Of a DNA stretch of 64,000 nucleotides, positions 11,514 through 24,469 are shown in pieces (within the stretch, counting starts at the first letter, position 1; the number at the start of each line of letters is the position of its first letter). A program made the position numbers and the translations under genes. The notes below the pieces were generated by a model. The model saw nothing but the letters and a program-made list of their open reading frames with translations, was not told where the DNA came from and did not search any database. The stretch is from Massospora cicadina. Lineage: Eukaryota > Entomophthoromycota > Entomophthoromycetes > Entomophthorales > Entomophthoraceae. The stretch lies in contig JAKSZP010014536.1 in the NCBI GenBank assembly GCA_022478985.1, positions 124,001 to 188,000 of the forward strand. Reading direction: 5' to 3'.

Positions 11514-12681
11514 CTCCCAATTATTGCATGAGCTATTTGATCCTCCCTCTATTCAATTGTTAGATTTTCTTATTTATCCAATTATTCTAACTCTCCTTTT
11601 AAGAATTATATACCCCCTGATCCTTTAATAGTACCATAAATAGTACTAATATTCACTTAGTAAAATACTTTTTTACTCTATAATACTATTTTTAGCTTAA
11701 AGTCACTTTATCTGTAAACCTAGGCAAGTTTGAGTAAAAACTGGGCCCAATTTAAGAACATATGTGATGTACTAAGCATACCACAGATAATGATATTGTC
11801 ATTTTTTCTAGGAAAAATCATCAGTGATTAGCTTTTTAAAATAGAAAGCAACAAATGAATATTGAATATCTTCTCAAATTTTATTTTATTATATACTTAT
11901 AACTTCAAGTCACTTCTTTGTCTTAATTATATAAGATCAAAAAATATAGGAATTTATATGCTTCTAGGGTGATTCTTGCTTCCATTTTGTTTTATTAAAA
12001 CTCATCCATAATTACCAATACATGGAATGGTATATTTTCCTAAATTTGTCAATTTCTAAAGTTAATTATAGTGAGTGAGAATAGCATCTAATGACTATCA
12101 ATTACTCATAAGAGAGCTTATATTAATACTAACAAAAGATATAATCCACCTATGAAAGCCTTTATGCTCTTTTAATCTTCTAATTTAAATTCTACAAACC
12201 TTTTTTTATTTAGATTTCCTAAAAAAACAAAAATGCAAAACCTAAACTCATAGAAAGAGTATATAAGAATATACAAAATGAAATTAAATTTCATAATACC
12301 TATATTGCTTAAAAACATGTAAAACTCTACTTCATGAGCAAAAAATAAATTTAATATGTAACACCTTATACTGATAGATATAGCAACTGAAGTATAAAAA
12401 ACTAAATTAATTTATTTTTAGTAGGGAAGAATGAAAACATAGATTGATTCAATGTTTGTATTTCTGAGCTAAGCTAAACATTATCTAATAACAGGTCAGA
12501 AGATATAAAAAAGTTAGTACTAACTACATTAATGCTTTCTATTATGTATAAATATAAAAAAAGTAGAAAATAAGAGAATATTATTTATCCATGGTTTTTA
12601 TATATTAAACTAGAAAAAAGTAAGTCTTATGTTATTTATACCTTTTAAGGTATCAATTTTCAATATTGATAAATTTTAAAT
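11514..12681. other. AT-rich DNA without a recognisable gene
   Basis: No open frame, RNA gene or repeat could be supported. Homopolymer-rich and very AT-rich. Confidence 0.5.
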
Positions 12682-12820
12682 GTATTTAAGTTGGGTCAAC
12701 CTTAGGGATAAGTATACCACATCAAGAATTTTTCAAGCCAGTACAGGTTTCAAACCTATATCAAACAAAATTCTTGCGCTAGGGTGGAAGCAGGAATTAC
12801 CCTACCAGGCTAACCACCCT
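12682..12820 (-). mobile_element. tRNA-derived SINE, family A (older copy)
   Basis: On the minus strand, a tRNA-like head with an A-box-like 'ttagcctggtagggta' and a B-box 'ggtttgaaacc' is followed by a unique body. It ends in a tail 'cctaaggttgacccaactta' that matches the tails of SINE-B and of the LINE at 17637-22873. The same sequence recurs at 26892-27008. B-box consensus positions differ by C-to-T, as in CpG decay. No clear target duplication. Confidence 0.65.
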
Positions 12821-12960
12821 ATATAATATTAATATTATACAAGTTATTTTCTAGCTTTTTGTCAATTATTTATTTTATAGTTTCAATTTATAGGATTGTT
12901 TAGTTGCTTTATTTTGTTATTTAAAAATTCTAATTAACTTTAATAATAGAGTTTCTAGGA

Positions 12961-14865
12961 AATCTTTCTTTTGCTTTGATACCTAAATTATAGCAAAATT
13001 TGGATTTTTTAAAAAAATACAAAACACAACTGCTCAATTGAGCTAAAGCATACTGATGTCAATGCAATCAATGCCTGCTGCCCCAGCCTGGGGTGGTGGT
13101 GCACCGCCATCTGTCATCTTTCAGTCGCCACCAAAGTGCGCCCAGGCTGGCTCTGCCAGCCCTCCCAACGCTACTGGGCGTTATGTCCCCCCTCAGGACT
13201 TGGCCCACCACCTTGCAAGCTCTCAGGCGGTGCTCTGGAGCCCTTTGGTGCTCCCACAAAGCAATTTGCATTTCAGCCTCTGGGTCAAATATGAGAATCT
13301 TTTCCCATATGCAAGTGTGGCCATCATCAAGATGGCCATGGCGGTTTTCAAACCCGCTGGCTATATTGACTTCTGCCCCTCTAAGGGGTATTTTGATCTC
13401 AGCTTCCATTCTGAAGCTGATGCAGTGGCAGCAGCCAAGCTGCAGTTAATTTATAAAAAATTTCTTTGCCCACAGTTCACACCCAGCTCCTGGATGAGGC
13501 CACTTTGGTGATCCAGTTCGCCAGGTTGCCCTCCTTCCTCTCCCCAAATGCCTCCGCCATGAGCTCACAGAGGGTTTGGCCATTTATGGTGCAGACCCCA
13601 TGTTGCAGTTTGTGGTGCCCCATGGGGCGGATCATCTGGCAGGCCCTTGCGCCTTTGTGACAATCTGCACATTCAATCATGACACCCATCTCACGATTCC
13701 CCCCTGCATCATGATCAGGTCTGCCCCTGATCATCCTTTTTGGGTGCGCATCAAAAACAGCCACGCCATCTGCCCCTTGTGCTTTGAGCTTGACCACTCA
13801 AAGCGCAAGTGCCCCACAGTTTCTGCTTCCATTGCCCCCCCTTCTGGTGCTGCCCCAGCAGCTGCCTCACCCCAATTTTTTGAATGGGGTGTGATCTTCC
13901 ACCCCCACCCTCAGGTAATTCTAGCACTGCTTCAAAAACTGCAGCCAGTCAGAATTTAAAATTTTTAAAAAATTTGAATAATTTGGCCAGGTTATGGAAT
14001 TTTGAGTCAATGGCTGAAACAGTTTCAGCTGAGCTGCTGTGGTCAACTGTTTATAGCCAATCAGGTTCCACCACTGTACCAACTCCTGTGGTTGTGCCAG
14101 CGCTAGCTGAGCTTAGTCCATTTGAGTGTCTTGATTGGATTGATGATAGTGACTGGCCATACACTGCGAAGCCAGATTTTGCATCGGAGGAGTTTTTTAT
14201 TGATCCTCCTGATTCGCGCCCCCGCCATTTTTGCTCTAAAAGTGGCTTTCCAAATTATAAAAATATTAATCAAATGGCAGTGAAAGCCAAAGCTGCCCCT
14301 GCCAACACCCTCCTCCACCAGCATCTCCATGGGGTGATGGAACCCCTAGTTGAGAGTATTCCCATCCCAAATTTCCCTTCCAATTTTGATGAAGATGCTA
14401 AATATGAAATTGAAGAGCTTGCTTTTGGTGCAAGCCATGCTTGCATTGACGCAGCAAAAACCTCTCTTTTTGACCCCAACTATCCCCAAACCCAAAAGTC
14501 CATCAAGACTTTTAATTGTGTGCCAACTCTTATCACTTTTGCTGAGCATCAACTTGCTCAATATGTTAAGGTGATGGATACCGCTGGCCTCATAAATGAA
14601 GAAAACTCACAGCTATATCTCCTCATGCCCCATGTCGCTGATGCCCCTACCCCTATGTTGTCCACCTTGGTCCTCCAGCTAAAGTGGGCGCTGGACAAAA
14701 GTTTCCCCAAAGCTTCCTCGTCTTCTGATATGGCTTCCTAAACTGATAAACTAGGGGCTATATTAGGAATTTTTAATTTAAGATAATCCCTTTGTTTAGC
14801 CCATTTGCAAATAAAGATGCGTGGCAGCTCCCCTTTTTGGGTTGGGCACCACTAGTGCTAAAAAT
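12961..14865 (+). mobile_element. ORF1-only LINE-like element, copy A (1,905 bp)
   Basis: Perfect 14-bp target duplications, tagagtttctagga, flank it at 12947-12960 and 14866-14879, so the borders are direct. Inside are a 95-bp 5' UTR, one ORF1 and a ~120-bp 3' UTR ending ggcaccactagtgctaaaaa. No endonuclease or reverse-transcriptase sequence is present, yet the element is full-length by its duplications. It is comparable in design to the mammalian HAL1 half-LINEs (known ORF1-only derivatives of L1); the relationship is analogy, not homology. Confidence 0.85.
13056..14741 (+). pseudogene. ORF1 protein of element A (three frameshifts)
   Basis: LINE ORF1-type protein of about 560 residues, presumed RNA-binding. 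The ATG at 13056 opens a Pro/Ala-rich N-terminus (PAAPAWGGGAPPS; YVPPQDLAHHL). A likely RNA-recognition-type segment follows (IIKMAMAVFKPAGYIDFCPS), then a perfect CX2CX4HX4C zinc knuckle, C-PL-C-FELD-H-SKRK-C (about 13770-13815), then a long C-terminal domain rich in acidic and hydrophobic residues up to the stop at 14741. The frame moves 0-2-1-0 near 13465, 13575 and 13890, so three small indels separate it from an intact gene. The last 285 codons are uninterrupted. GC content and codon use are visibly higher than in neighbouring DNA. Confidence 0.75.
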
Positions 14866-15008
14866 TAGAGTTTCTAGGACTTCATATTCATAACTAATTT
14901 GATTTCTTTGTAGTCAAAAAATGAGCCCACAAGTCAGCATACTGCTTTTCAAAGCCACTTCATTATTCCAGTACTTATAGTATTAAAAAAATGTTTTATT
15001 TTTTATTT

Positions 15009-15279
15009 TATTTAAGGTGGGACAACCTGGGGATGATACCAAACCAATTAAGGGAAATCAAATGAATGGGAAAGGAGGATAATATCTGGAAAACTTTACG
15101 TGAAGCATATGATAGGCCAGGAACTTCATGGACTGCCTTTGCTATTTGCTATTTCAGTTTAAAATTGGTGCGCAACGCCAACACAGTCATAATTGTCCCC
15201 TACCCAAAGTTCCAGTACCAGATTTGAACTTGGGAGGCAGCAGTAGAGGTCCCTAATCTACCACTTGGGTATCCTCCCC
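15009..15279 (-). mobile_element. tRNA-derived SINE, family B (old, CpG-depleted copy)
   Basis: Collinear with the copy at 28669-28946. Minus strand: tRNA-like head (B-box now 'aagttcaaatctgg'), body, and the shared tail near 15009-15035. Nearly every CpG in the other copy appears here as TpG or CpA (for example gacgatacc becomes gatgatacc; atcgaactcggg becomes tttgaacttggg). No unambiguous target duplication. Confidence 0.75.
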
Positions 15280-15399
15280 TAAGTTGTTTTAAATTAATAT
15301 AAAGGACTTCAAATAATCATATATAGTATATGTTGATCTTATGCTTAGAACCTAAAGTTATTTTTTTAGAAAAAACTTCATACATTTATTTAATTATTA

Positions 15400-16990
15400 G
15401 GAAAACATTGGTAAGAGAGAATGGTGTAAATGGGAATTGTAGCCAGAAAAAAAAACTGGGAATAGATGCTGCTACTACATTAGCATCACCAACCAAATCT
15501 TATTGCTGATTTCCATTGTTAGCCACAATTCTATTGTAGGCAGGCTTACAGGGAATTGTGACGGTTGAGTCTCCTGGTAGCCTTGTCATTTTGGATGAGC
15601 AACATGGGGTAAATGCTATATGTGAGGCTTTGTAACATCTGGGGACAAGTCACAAGAACTTTTAATTTTGTTCAAGCTGATCAGAAAGCGATATGATCTT
15701 TTAAATTATTGGCTTTTTGTAATAGGGGCGTTCCTGGCTCAATTATCTAACCACATTTCAGAGTATATAAACCCATAAACAGTAGTAGTACAAAATATCT
15801 GTAGATGGATCAGTTGATTCTTAAGCGTTTTTTCAAACAAATATCTTAGAAGCGTGCAGATTTGAGGAATGTACATCATTTAGGAGAAACTACATCACTG
15901 CCCAGTAGTTCTTAATTATATTATAATTGAAGTATTGGTAGGCAATATCTTCATCAGATTCAATGCACACTGGGCAAACCTTACAAAAGTACCCTGAGTT
16001 ACAATTTTTGCCTATTTTTACCACTCAGTGTACAATATGCCAAGTGGCTGATTGCTGATTGGAGGTAACCAATGTATTATTAAGGCCCTCTGCCAACTCC
16101 TAGAGGTTATAGTTGGTGTCATGGCCCTTCTCTGCACAGTCTTTAATGATGTAGGGTTAATTTGGTGGGTTTAATGAAAGTTAAAGGGGATGTTCTTAAC
16201 AGCAATTGGAGAATTCTTATAAAAAATACAAATTTTTCTGCCAACAAAATATTATTTCTGATCCAGTTCCACTCCTCCTACGTTGTAGCAGAAGCCATTG
16301 CTGAAAAACTTTGATTCAATATCACGCCACATTTGATTTTCATCCTACGTCACCAGTGCAAATGACCATCCACCCAACCTAACTTCCTGGCTACATAGTC
16401 ACCAGTAATATGAGCTTTTAGGCTGAGAAATACAATATTGGGTGAAGCAACATCCATTCCCATAGGGAACATGATGAGACAGGCTCAGGAATCTATTGGT
16501 TCCAGGACCAAATAATTGCCCATGCAAGATCTGAGCAGTGCATGTGCAATTGCATTATCTGGATTAAAATTTGGTACAGATCTGGTAAGCATTATTTTCA
16601 AGTTTTATCCATGCCCATACCCCCTTTGCGTTTGGACTTAAAATAAAATGTCCAATTTAATTGGCTCCACTTTAGCTTTGAACCACAGGAAGGTGCAAAT
16701 TAGTGATTTAATCTTACCTTCCAAGGATGGCCTCAATGGCAGAATATGGGCCACAAACTAGAGTTTTTAAAGTAATAACGTATTAATCACTTTCACCTTC
16801 CCTTTGAGGTTCAATTGAGGACATTTTTAGGAAACCATTTAGGCCAACATAGTGGAGAAAACCGCTTGCTTCATTGCCTCAACTACCAGGCCTAGTTCAG
16901 TAAAAAGATTCTCAGGTACTAAATATTTGCATTGGTGCCAAGGAGTAAGATCAGTGGACATGGGGAACTATTGGTGCCCTTAAAACTTAA
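15400..16990 (-). pseudogene. LINE reverse-transcriptase C-terminal remnant
   Basis: On the minus strand, a decayed ORF2 C-terminal region. Near 16745-16810 the reading 'GKVKVINTLLL' followed by 'FVAHILPL' and 'SLICTFLWF' (16690-16740) matches the segment after the polymerase in Tad/L1-type LINEs. Near 15960-15990 'CKVCPVCIESDEDIA' resembles the C-terminal zinc-binding motif of such proteins. The polymerase core and endonuclease are absent, consistent with 5' truncation. It differs clearly from the LINE at 17637-22873, so it is probably another family. Exact borders are not visible. Confidence 0.6.
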
Positions 16991-17620
16991 AGTTATTAAT
17001 TATAGGCATCAATATACTTTTTAATATTATTAATATTTCACACAAAATTTGGAATTATGATATAGTACAATCAACATTCAATTGGAATAAAGGTTAGTCC
17101 ATTACTTACCTTAAATTAGTTTTTACATGTTTAGCACAATCTAATTGTTGCACTACCAACTTTTACTACATATCTTTTGTGAACTAATATATTTGTAGTG
17201 AGATTAGCCCTTTTAAAACTTGAGATAAATCATCTTATCTATTTAGGAAACAGAAACTTAAGGGCTCATGGTTCTTAATAGAACTTTAATGTAAGTGTTT
17301 ATGGTATAAAAATTTATAAAAATCAAACTGCGCGTTGACTCAAGCACTCAATGATGCAGAATATGTTGACTCTAATTACCTATTGAACAGTAGCTGCTGT
17401 GTTATAATTACTATTTTTATCTATGTGTTTATAATAAGATAAACAAACATGAATTTTCTCTTAGTTTTATCATAAAACTAGGTACTAAAAAGGCTCATGA
17501 TATATATACTTTCTTTTTAGCTCTATTTATACAAATGAGGTAATTGACAGGTTAAAAATATAATAGTTTAATTGCTATCAGATCAGCATATTAATTTCTA
17601 CTTTTTGTTAAGTGTAATAA
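16991..17620. other. AT-rich DNA without a recognisable gene
   Basis: Nothing recognisable between the LINE remnant and the target duplication of the next LINE. Confidence 0.45.
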
Positions 17621-17689
17621 TATAAAGTATTATATATTTTAAAGTTTATTCAGAGAAGGCCAACCATGGGATGGAAACTTCCAAAAAGT

Positions 17690-20600
17690 AACAACAATTG
17701 AGCACTAAGATGTACAAGAGTCACCCCAGAGGAGCTAAAGCTACCTCCTGTTGCCAGCGGGAACGCCAATGGAAGGAAGAGGGGTATCATGAGGAGAGGC
17801 TTGTGCCTCTACTGAGCATGTATAAAGGAAAGGATCTGAGGTGAGGAATTATACAGAGAACCAGGATGAAACCAACTGCCATTGGCAGGATGGCAAATGG
17901 CAAACAACCAGGCTTTGAAGTGTCCCATAAGGTGAAAATGGAAGCAACTCATAGCTTCTTGGAGGGTGGTAGTAGAGCCAGAAATGGCGTCAAGGACAAC
18001 CGTTTGTATCTCCCACATAGCAATTGCCACAACTAAAACGTGGAGGGAAGGGTGGATGTGGGAAGTCAAGAAAAGTTAAAGATGCCTTAGACAGGCTGAA
18101 AGCCTGTGTTTGGTCCTGAAAAAAGAGATGCTGAACCTCACACCAGATCACTTGTGAAGGTGACAATCTTCCAAGTGGTGAACCAAAGTCCCGTGTTGGT
18201 CACACACAACACACAAAGAATGAGAAGCATTGGACCACTCCACAGTGCGGTATACCCACTTCAGTCAGCACCATACATGGGAACAAATCTGTGTCTGTAA
18301 AAGAGGGTGGTGGGTAAAAGCCTGAGATGTCTTTATGGGTTGCCAGGGAGTATGGGATCTCCAATATGTCAAGATAGACCACATGAGCAATGGTAGGGGG
18401 ACAACTGGGTACCAAATTGTCATAATGACTTTCTCATGACTTCCTATTTGAAAAAGGAGTAGGGCGACCCTTTGAAAAGTGTGACCACTGACACTGATCC
18501 TCCACTATGCGCTCCGCATGTTAAGGAGGATCCTTTTAAAGTAGGCAGGGTCCCATGCAGGCCTGTGGCAGATGGGTGAGAGGCCATATAGGTAGAAAGA
18601 GAATTAGGGTGGGTGGGGTTGTGGAGACCAAGGACTCAGTCAAAGTTGACATGCCACATGCAACCAGTGCTGGGCCAGGAGTGTGGTATTGGTCACTGAA
18701 GCAATCCATGTGCCCAGGATCCTGGATACATGGGCCACGTAGTTGAGCAGGCCCATACCACCACTTTGGCGTGGGCCAAAGAGGACCTCCTGTTGCACAG
18801 GGGGAGGGCGACCTATCCAAAGACACACTTGTAGGAGGGCATATAAAGAATCAAAGAAGGAGGGGGAAAGGCAATGGCATGGTCAGCAAACCATACTTTT
18901 GACAGGAACATAGCGTTGGCAAGCACTACTCTACCTGTCAGGATAGTCTGGTGAGCCCAAGGGATGCGATGTGCTTTGTGACGTTGTCTAATATGTGGTT
19001 CTCCATTACTGAAGTGGAGTACACACCCAACTCCAGCCATACTCCCAGGTGGCGCACTGGGCCAGCAGTGGGTATGGACACAAAAGGGAGCATGAGAGGG
19101 GTGAATTGGTGTGACTGCCTGGGTAAGCTGTGAAGAGACCAAGCAGCTGGATCACTCTGATTGAGGGATAATGGAGACCATCAGAATCATTATCTACCAA
19201 GGAGAATGATTTTGGTTTTGGATGCGTTGTGGGCAGCGTTACTGGCCCTGGAGTACCCCCAGATAGTGGACTCCAATGCATGTGCATCATGGTTGATAGA
19301 CACCCCAACCACACAAATGTCAGCAAAAGAAAGCATCCTGACTGGTGCTTGGCCTTTCATCTGAACACCAGAAATTCTTGTATTAACACTGCAAATAAGA
19401 AGGTCAAGTCTAAAGTTGTATAAAAGTGGACTCAAGGTGTCCCCTTGACAGAGATCACTTTGAGGGTGAACCAAATTAGTGAGGAAACTTGGTCCCTGCA
19501 CTGCCATCGTGGCTGATTTGGTAAGCAACATTGTTTAACTGATGAACTGGGGGAGGTGAAGCTGATGAATGCAGGCCCTAAGGTAGTCCCTGCTGACCCT
19601 ATCATAAGCTTTCCGTTGGTCTAATAACACAAGCGCCCCAGTATCTGGAGATTGGTAGGCATTGGCCACAGTGTGAATATTGTCACATATTGACCGCTTG
19701 GGAACAAAGCCAGATTTCTCAGGGAGATTACCTCAGAGGCAACTTCTCCTAAGCAGTTAGCCATTATTTTTGTAAATATCTGGTCTTGGTATTATTAAGG
19801 GAATAGGGCACCAGTATGCCAAGTTTAGCCTATCCCCCTTCTTAAACAACGTTACCATGTAGGCCTTTGGCCCCCAGGAAGGAGGTGTGTCTCTAAAAAT
19901 ATTTTCTCATCAAGGCTAGCAATAGGGGGATAAATAATTAATATAATTTTTATAACTCATAAGGAACCCCATATGAACTTGGGCTCTTTTTGTATGGTGC
20001 ACCACAAACTGCATACCAGAGTTTGTTGTGGGTTATTACTTTCATCAGCTCTGGATAGTAAAAACGGTGCAGATGTGTGCGTCATGAGGAAATCATTGAT
20101 TTTGGCAGTATCAACTGGGTTGCCCTGTATAACTTGGAGTAATAGTTTTGAACTTCAGTAGATACTTCAGCTGGCGTTTCTGTAATGGAATTGTCCAGGC
20201 GCCTCACCTGTGTGCAGGCCAAGTTTTGGCATAGGGCAAAAACTTGGTGGAAAAAGTAGGCGGAGCACTTTTTGCCTGAAGTGATATTCTTTGCCTTGTA
20301 ATGGACACAAACGCGGTGTTTGTGTTGTCTTATCAGCATGTTAAGATGGGCATATACTTTGGTCCAATTTGTGACCCCAAGCAGGGCTTTACCCTGCCCT
20401 GTGGACATTATTCCTCATGTGGTCCACTTTAACAAGGGTGCGTTTAATGACTGCTGAAGCAGTCCAATAGCGCCATGATGAGATGTGACATTTTTGGAAG
20501 ATTAAGTCTGCTTTAAAAGTTGACCAGGTCAACAGAGGATCAGCACAGAATGGAGTTACAAACTCATGTGTCAAAGTGGTGGTGTCCATCCAACTTGAAA

Positions 20601-21440
20601 AGTGGATGATGTGAGGTTGTTGGGGAAAAGTTTACTCCACTTAGGCGTCTGTGGCACCATTCTTGGCAGAGTAAATACCACTAAAAAATCATATGGTCAA
20701 AGAAATCTATTTTTGTAGTAGTAAAATATGAGATCTGGGGGTAAAAAATAAATGGGGCAAGTAGAAAACTTTGAAGGACATAGACATCAGCTTCCCATTG
20801 TGAACATGGAGACATGACATGTTGGGTAGTAATGTTGCATGCTTGGGGAGGGTATCAAAAAGTCCCAAGGTGGCTTTCATAACTCAAAGTTTGACGTGCT
20901 CCTGCAGTGGGGAAGGTGAAGAAGGCCAGCGGTCAGTGGTTAGGTTGTCCCAACAGTTTAGGTTGCCAACCAAAAAGGAATTGGAGGGGGGAAGAGAAGC
21001 CATGGCCTAGAGGAATTCCCAGTGAACCCATGCAAAGGTTGGAGCATAGATATTAACTATTGTGTGCATTTTGGTGTCCCATGAAAAGGACATAACTAGC
21101 ACATGATCATCAAGAAAAATTATTTTTTATAAAAAATTAAAATTATGGTTTGCACATATAAGCACCCAACAGTGCAGCAACCAAAAGATTTGGGAGGGGA
21201 GGAGCATGGTTGCCCATGTGTCCTTTGCACCTTGTTGACAGAGGGTTTCCTGAATTGCTAGGATGTCCATAGGTAAATTTATTTTAAGAAAACTCAGTTT
21301 TTTAGCCTGGGATGGAAAGGACTTGAGTCCAGCAATGTTTAGCATCCCTATTGTGAAGGATCCCCCATCATTTCTTAGAAGTGAGGGGAGGACCCTCAGG
21401 ACCTGCCAATTCATTTTACCATGCAAGCTCAGCCTTTGCT
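17690..21440 (-). pseudogene. ORF2 of the 5.2-kb LINE (endonuclease, reverse transcriptase)
   Basis: Endonuclease nicks target DNA and reverse transcriptase copies the element RNA there. An AP-endonuclease N-terminus is readable at 21127-21426: 'IGMLNIAGLKS' then 'MDILAIQETLC' (the Glu of the QET motif is kept). At 20082-20408 comes the pre-RT region ('VRRLDNSITETPAEVS'). The polymerase at 19190-19531 shows 'QGDTLSPLLYNFRLDLL' and 'LSFADICVV', where the catalytic YADD reads FADI, so the second aspartate is lost. The post-RT 'RVVLANAMFLSKVWFADHA' lies at 18890-18950 and 'GGMGLLNYVAHVSRILGTW' near 18700-18760. Stops and frameshifts throughout. Confidence 0.8.
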
Positions 21441-21469
21441 TTTTGTAGGTGAGTGTTCAAGGAGGGAGT

Positions 21470-22794
21470 ATCGTCAGGCATATAAGTATTATCTTTGAGG
21501 GTGGCTTTAGCCATAGTTTGGATTTTTTGTTTGGATTTTTGATCTTTGCAATTTTTTGATATACCATGGATTTTGTAGTGCACCATCGAGATTATTCAAC
21601 AATTCTTATCCAAAAATCTCACCTAATTCTGAATTGGAAAATTCACTTGCATTCATTGTGCAGGAATCCTACAGGTGTGTACCAAGCGCATTTTGTGGGT
21701 ACAAGGAATAGCTATCCAATTTGATTGGGTGAGTATTTGGGATTCCACCAAAGCAGCAAATATGGCCTGGTCAGCCTGAGTTTGGGCAGGGGGATGGCGG
21801 AGGTTGCCGTGGCTGCTGCCTTAGCTTGCTCTTGGTGTTGCTGTTTGGCTTTTTTGCATTATTGTGAGGACACAGGTTTTACCTGGATATAACACCCCTG
21901 GTCGCCCATGGGAAGGTGACATTAGAGTCAGATGTGGGTTCACAGTGGCCAGCTCACATTGCATCTGAGTAAGTCTCATTCAGAATATTTTCCTCTTTGA
22001 TAGTACAAGTGTGTAACTTGTTGCCAAATGCATGACAATGAGTGCAAATGGGTGGTGCACTGTCAACTGTAACATGGAATGGTTGAGTTTGTTGCCCATT
22101 ATTGGTGAGAGTAGCATTGTTTGGAATCTGAGTCAAATCTTCAGATATGCCTGAGAATGTGGTGATCACCACAATAGCCTTACTCAAGCTAAGTTTAGGC
22201 ATAATCAAGAATTTTTGCATTTCAAAGAAGCAAATTTACCTGTAGCTTTGAAGTCCTGCTTGGAGATGGACTTTGAGGACTTCATGTCTAATGGTTGTGG
22301 GAAGAAAATCAAATGTGACAAAGACTTGGTTAAATTTCTTGCAGCGCATATGCTTGGTTTTGATCACTCATTGACCATTCAGGAGATTGACCATCACATG
22401 CACCTGTGCATCAGCGTCCTCTGCTTGTGCTGTCTCAAACCTGAGTTCCAATCATCTGCAGATCATTGAGTGCAGTGCTACATAAACTTCCAGGAAGTGG
22501 GTGCATATGTCATCACAGAAGTTCTCCCAAAGAGCTTTTAAATTTATATTAAGGAAAGCTTGGACCCCAAATTTACACCAACAATAGTGGATGGGAGTGT
22601 GGAGTTCTGATGTACTGGTTGCACTTTTCTTGCCATTCCAAAATTTCTGGTGAAATACTCACTGCAGAATTTTTATTTTTGTCAGGGCCACTGGTGTCTC
22701 CAGGGCATTTTCTAACTTTGGGCAGTGCAAACACCAACCATGTGCTTTTCACCACGCTTGCACAACCTTTACCTGGCATTGGACATGTACTCAT
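21470..22794 (-). pseudogene. ORF1 of the 5.2-kb LINE
   Basis: Minus-strand ATG at 22794 (MSTCPMPGKGCASVV) is the first ATG after the short 5' UTR. The N-terminal piece ends at 22573; later pieces run in other frames. Around 22020-22060 'CTHCHAFGNKLHTC' is a gag-type zinc knuckle whose histidine has become Asn (CX2CX4NX4C). A Gln/Ala/Pro-rich stretch follows near 21750-21850. The protein is presumed to bind the LINE RNA. It is not the same ORF1 as in the ORF1-only elements: the N-terminus and flanks differ. Confidence 0.6.
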
Positions 22795-22889
22795 CTCCCA
22801 GTTTGGATTATCAAACTTTAACTGTCTTGAATTGAATCAGTTTCAATTAGTGATTGCAATTGAAAGAAAAGTTTATAAAGTATTATATA

Positions 22890-24469
22890 GTCTATACTAC
22901 TATCCTAAACAGTAAAATAAGCAAAACTATATATTATAACATTGAAGATACATTTTTGAAGAAATTGATATCCTATTATTAGTTTTTAACTCTTTTCCAA
23001 AATAAAATGTACTTATTATAAGTGTAACAGATGAGGCCCCCAAGGCCCTGCTCACCATTTGACATAATTTAAACATAAGCCAAAAGAGAGCTGCCTTGAT
23101 CATTTGGTGGAATAGGTTGCATTAAAATCCTAAAAAGCATGACTCAAACAATACCAAAAGGAAAGTTAAGTTATGTTAAATTTGGGTGTTCTGAAATATT
23201 ACATGCAAAGTGATATAAACACAAAATATACCCCAGCAGGCTGAGGTGCAGTGGACGTTCAATATGCAGATATCCTCTGTCACCTGGTGGGCTTCACAGA
23301 GCTGTGCTTGAATAGCACATACCAACCCTGGCTCTAATGTGGGCTAAGGTACAGCAGGTGATCATGCCACACCTGCCTCAGATTATCCATGCCTGCTGTT
23401 TAAATGGGCTATTACATTTATGGTAGCCTAAGGTCCCAGATGGAGAGGGTTACAGGTATTCTCAGTACTGGTTGCTCCAGTTCTTCCTGTCATAACACTT
23501 TAATTACAATTCAAAAGTGCCCTCATAGCCTTCCAGAACTTGGTTTTTCTTCCTTCTGAAAACACATAATCTTTATAAACTTATAAAAATTAAAAATGTG
23601 ACTCCCAAGTGGGAGTTTAGACATATGCAAAAAGGGCTTTATTTCAATAGAAAATATTGAGAATTTCAGGTGAAGAAATGAGGAGCTCATCCCTAACTGA
23701 TAAATTAAGCCTTTCAAGAGCTACACAAATTAATAGTTTAGGTGTTGAGAAAGCCTAACAAACATTTGCATACCAACAACTATTCACTGGTGGATTAAGG
23801 GAGCCTAAAATAACAATAATCTGCCAGAAAATATAAATTCATTTAAAAATATCCCAAATCACCTCAACTTGACAATTAAGTCATGTTGGAGAAGTGTATA
23901 TGTTACCACTTGGAATAAGGATTTCCTAAGTCCCAACCTCAGGAAACTCTCATGTATGATCACCAATTGTTACAATAAGTCTAATTAGCATAATTATTCT
24001 ATAACAAAGTAGGACAAAAGTGATATAAATTTAGGATGTAATAGTAAATTATTAAAAACAGACAATCTAGATAGACTCATAAACCAATTTCTGTTGGGCT
24101 GTCTACTAACCCATATCATATGATATCTTAAAAGACTTAAGACAATAGTGTTAAATTTAAAAAGCAAAAAATTGGTTATGTAACTATTGTATAACTAATG
24201 ATATTTAATAAGTTTGTATATGCTATAAGATAAATTTTATTTTTATGAAAGTATCAAATAGATATCTGTTTGGGTAGATGTTATTCAAAAATTAAGTAAC
24301 TGCATTTTATATAAACAATTTTAGTATTTAGAATTGTTCTAGGTTATATGTTATATATCTTGATAATTTTGGAAGATTAGAATTCCTTTTTAAAACTTTT
24401 TTCTTTGCTCACTGTGGTATATGTCTATCTTTTTAGTGGAATCTTGCAATTGATTTTTAACTACCTATT
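22890..24469. other. Non-coding DNA with a GC-richer island
   Basis: No gene was seen. A GC-richer island at about 23225-23490 stands out from AT-rich flanks, but it has no open frame, no promoter boxes and no direct repeats that I could find; it may be an old transposon piece. Confidence 0.4.

Larger units (their letters stand above)
17637..22873 (-). mobile_element. Full-length decayed non-LTR retrotransposon (LINE), 5.24 kb
   Basis: Perfect 16-bp target duplications tataaagtattatata lie at 17621-17636 and 22874-22889. Minus-strand order: 79-bp 5' UTR, ORF1 with zinc knuckle, AP-type endonuclease, reverse transcriptase, C-terminal region, short 3' UTR. The 3' tail (tcccatggttggccttctct then gaataaa, read on the minus strand) is shared with both SINE families and with ORF1-only element B2. 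Domain order is that of Tad1/L1-like LINEs. Confidence 0.88.

Noticed and set aside
11148..11520. A shorter LTR for element 1 ending at 'cataaacaccca', with leftover internal sequence after the 3' LTR
   Set aside because: Similarity between the two sides continues about 100 bp further, to ccccaaca, and a primer-binding-like stretch follows there; the longer LTR is simpler than a tandem rearrangement.
23225..23490. GC-richer island with an Alu-like 'ggctgaggtgcagtgg' string
   Set aside because: Chance resemblance: no A-tail, no promoter boxes in the right order, no target duplication.
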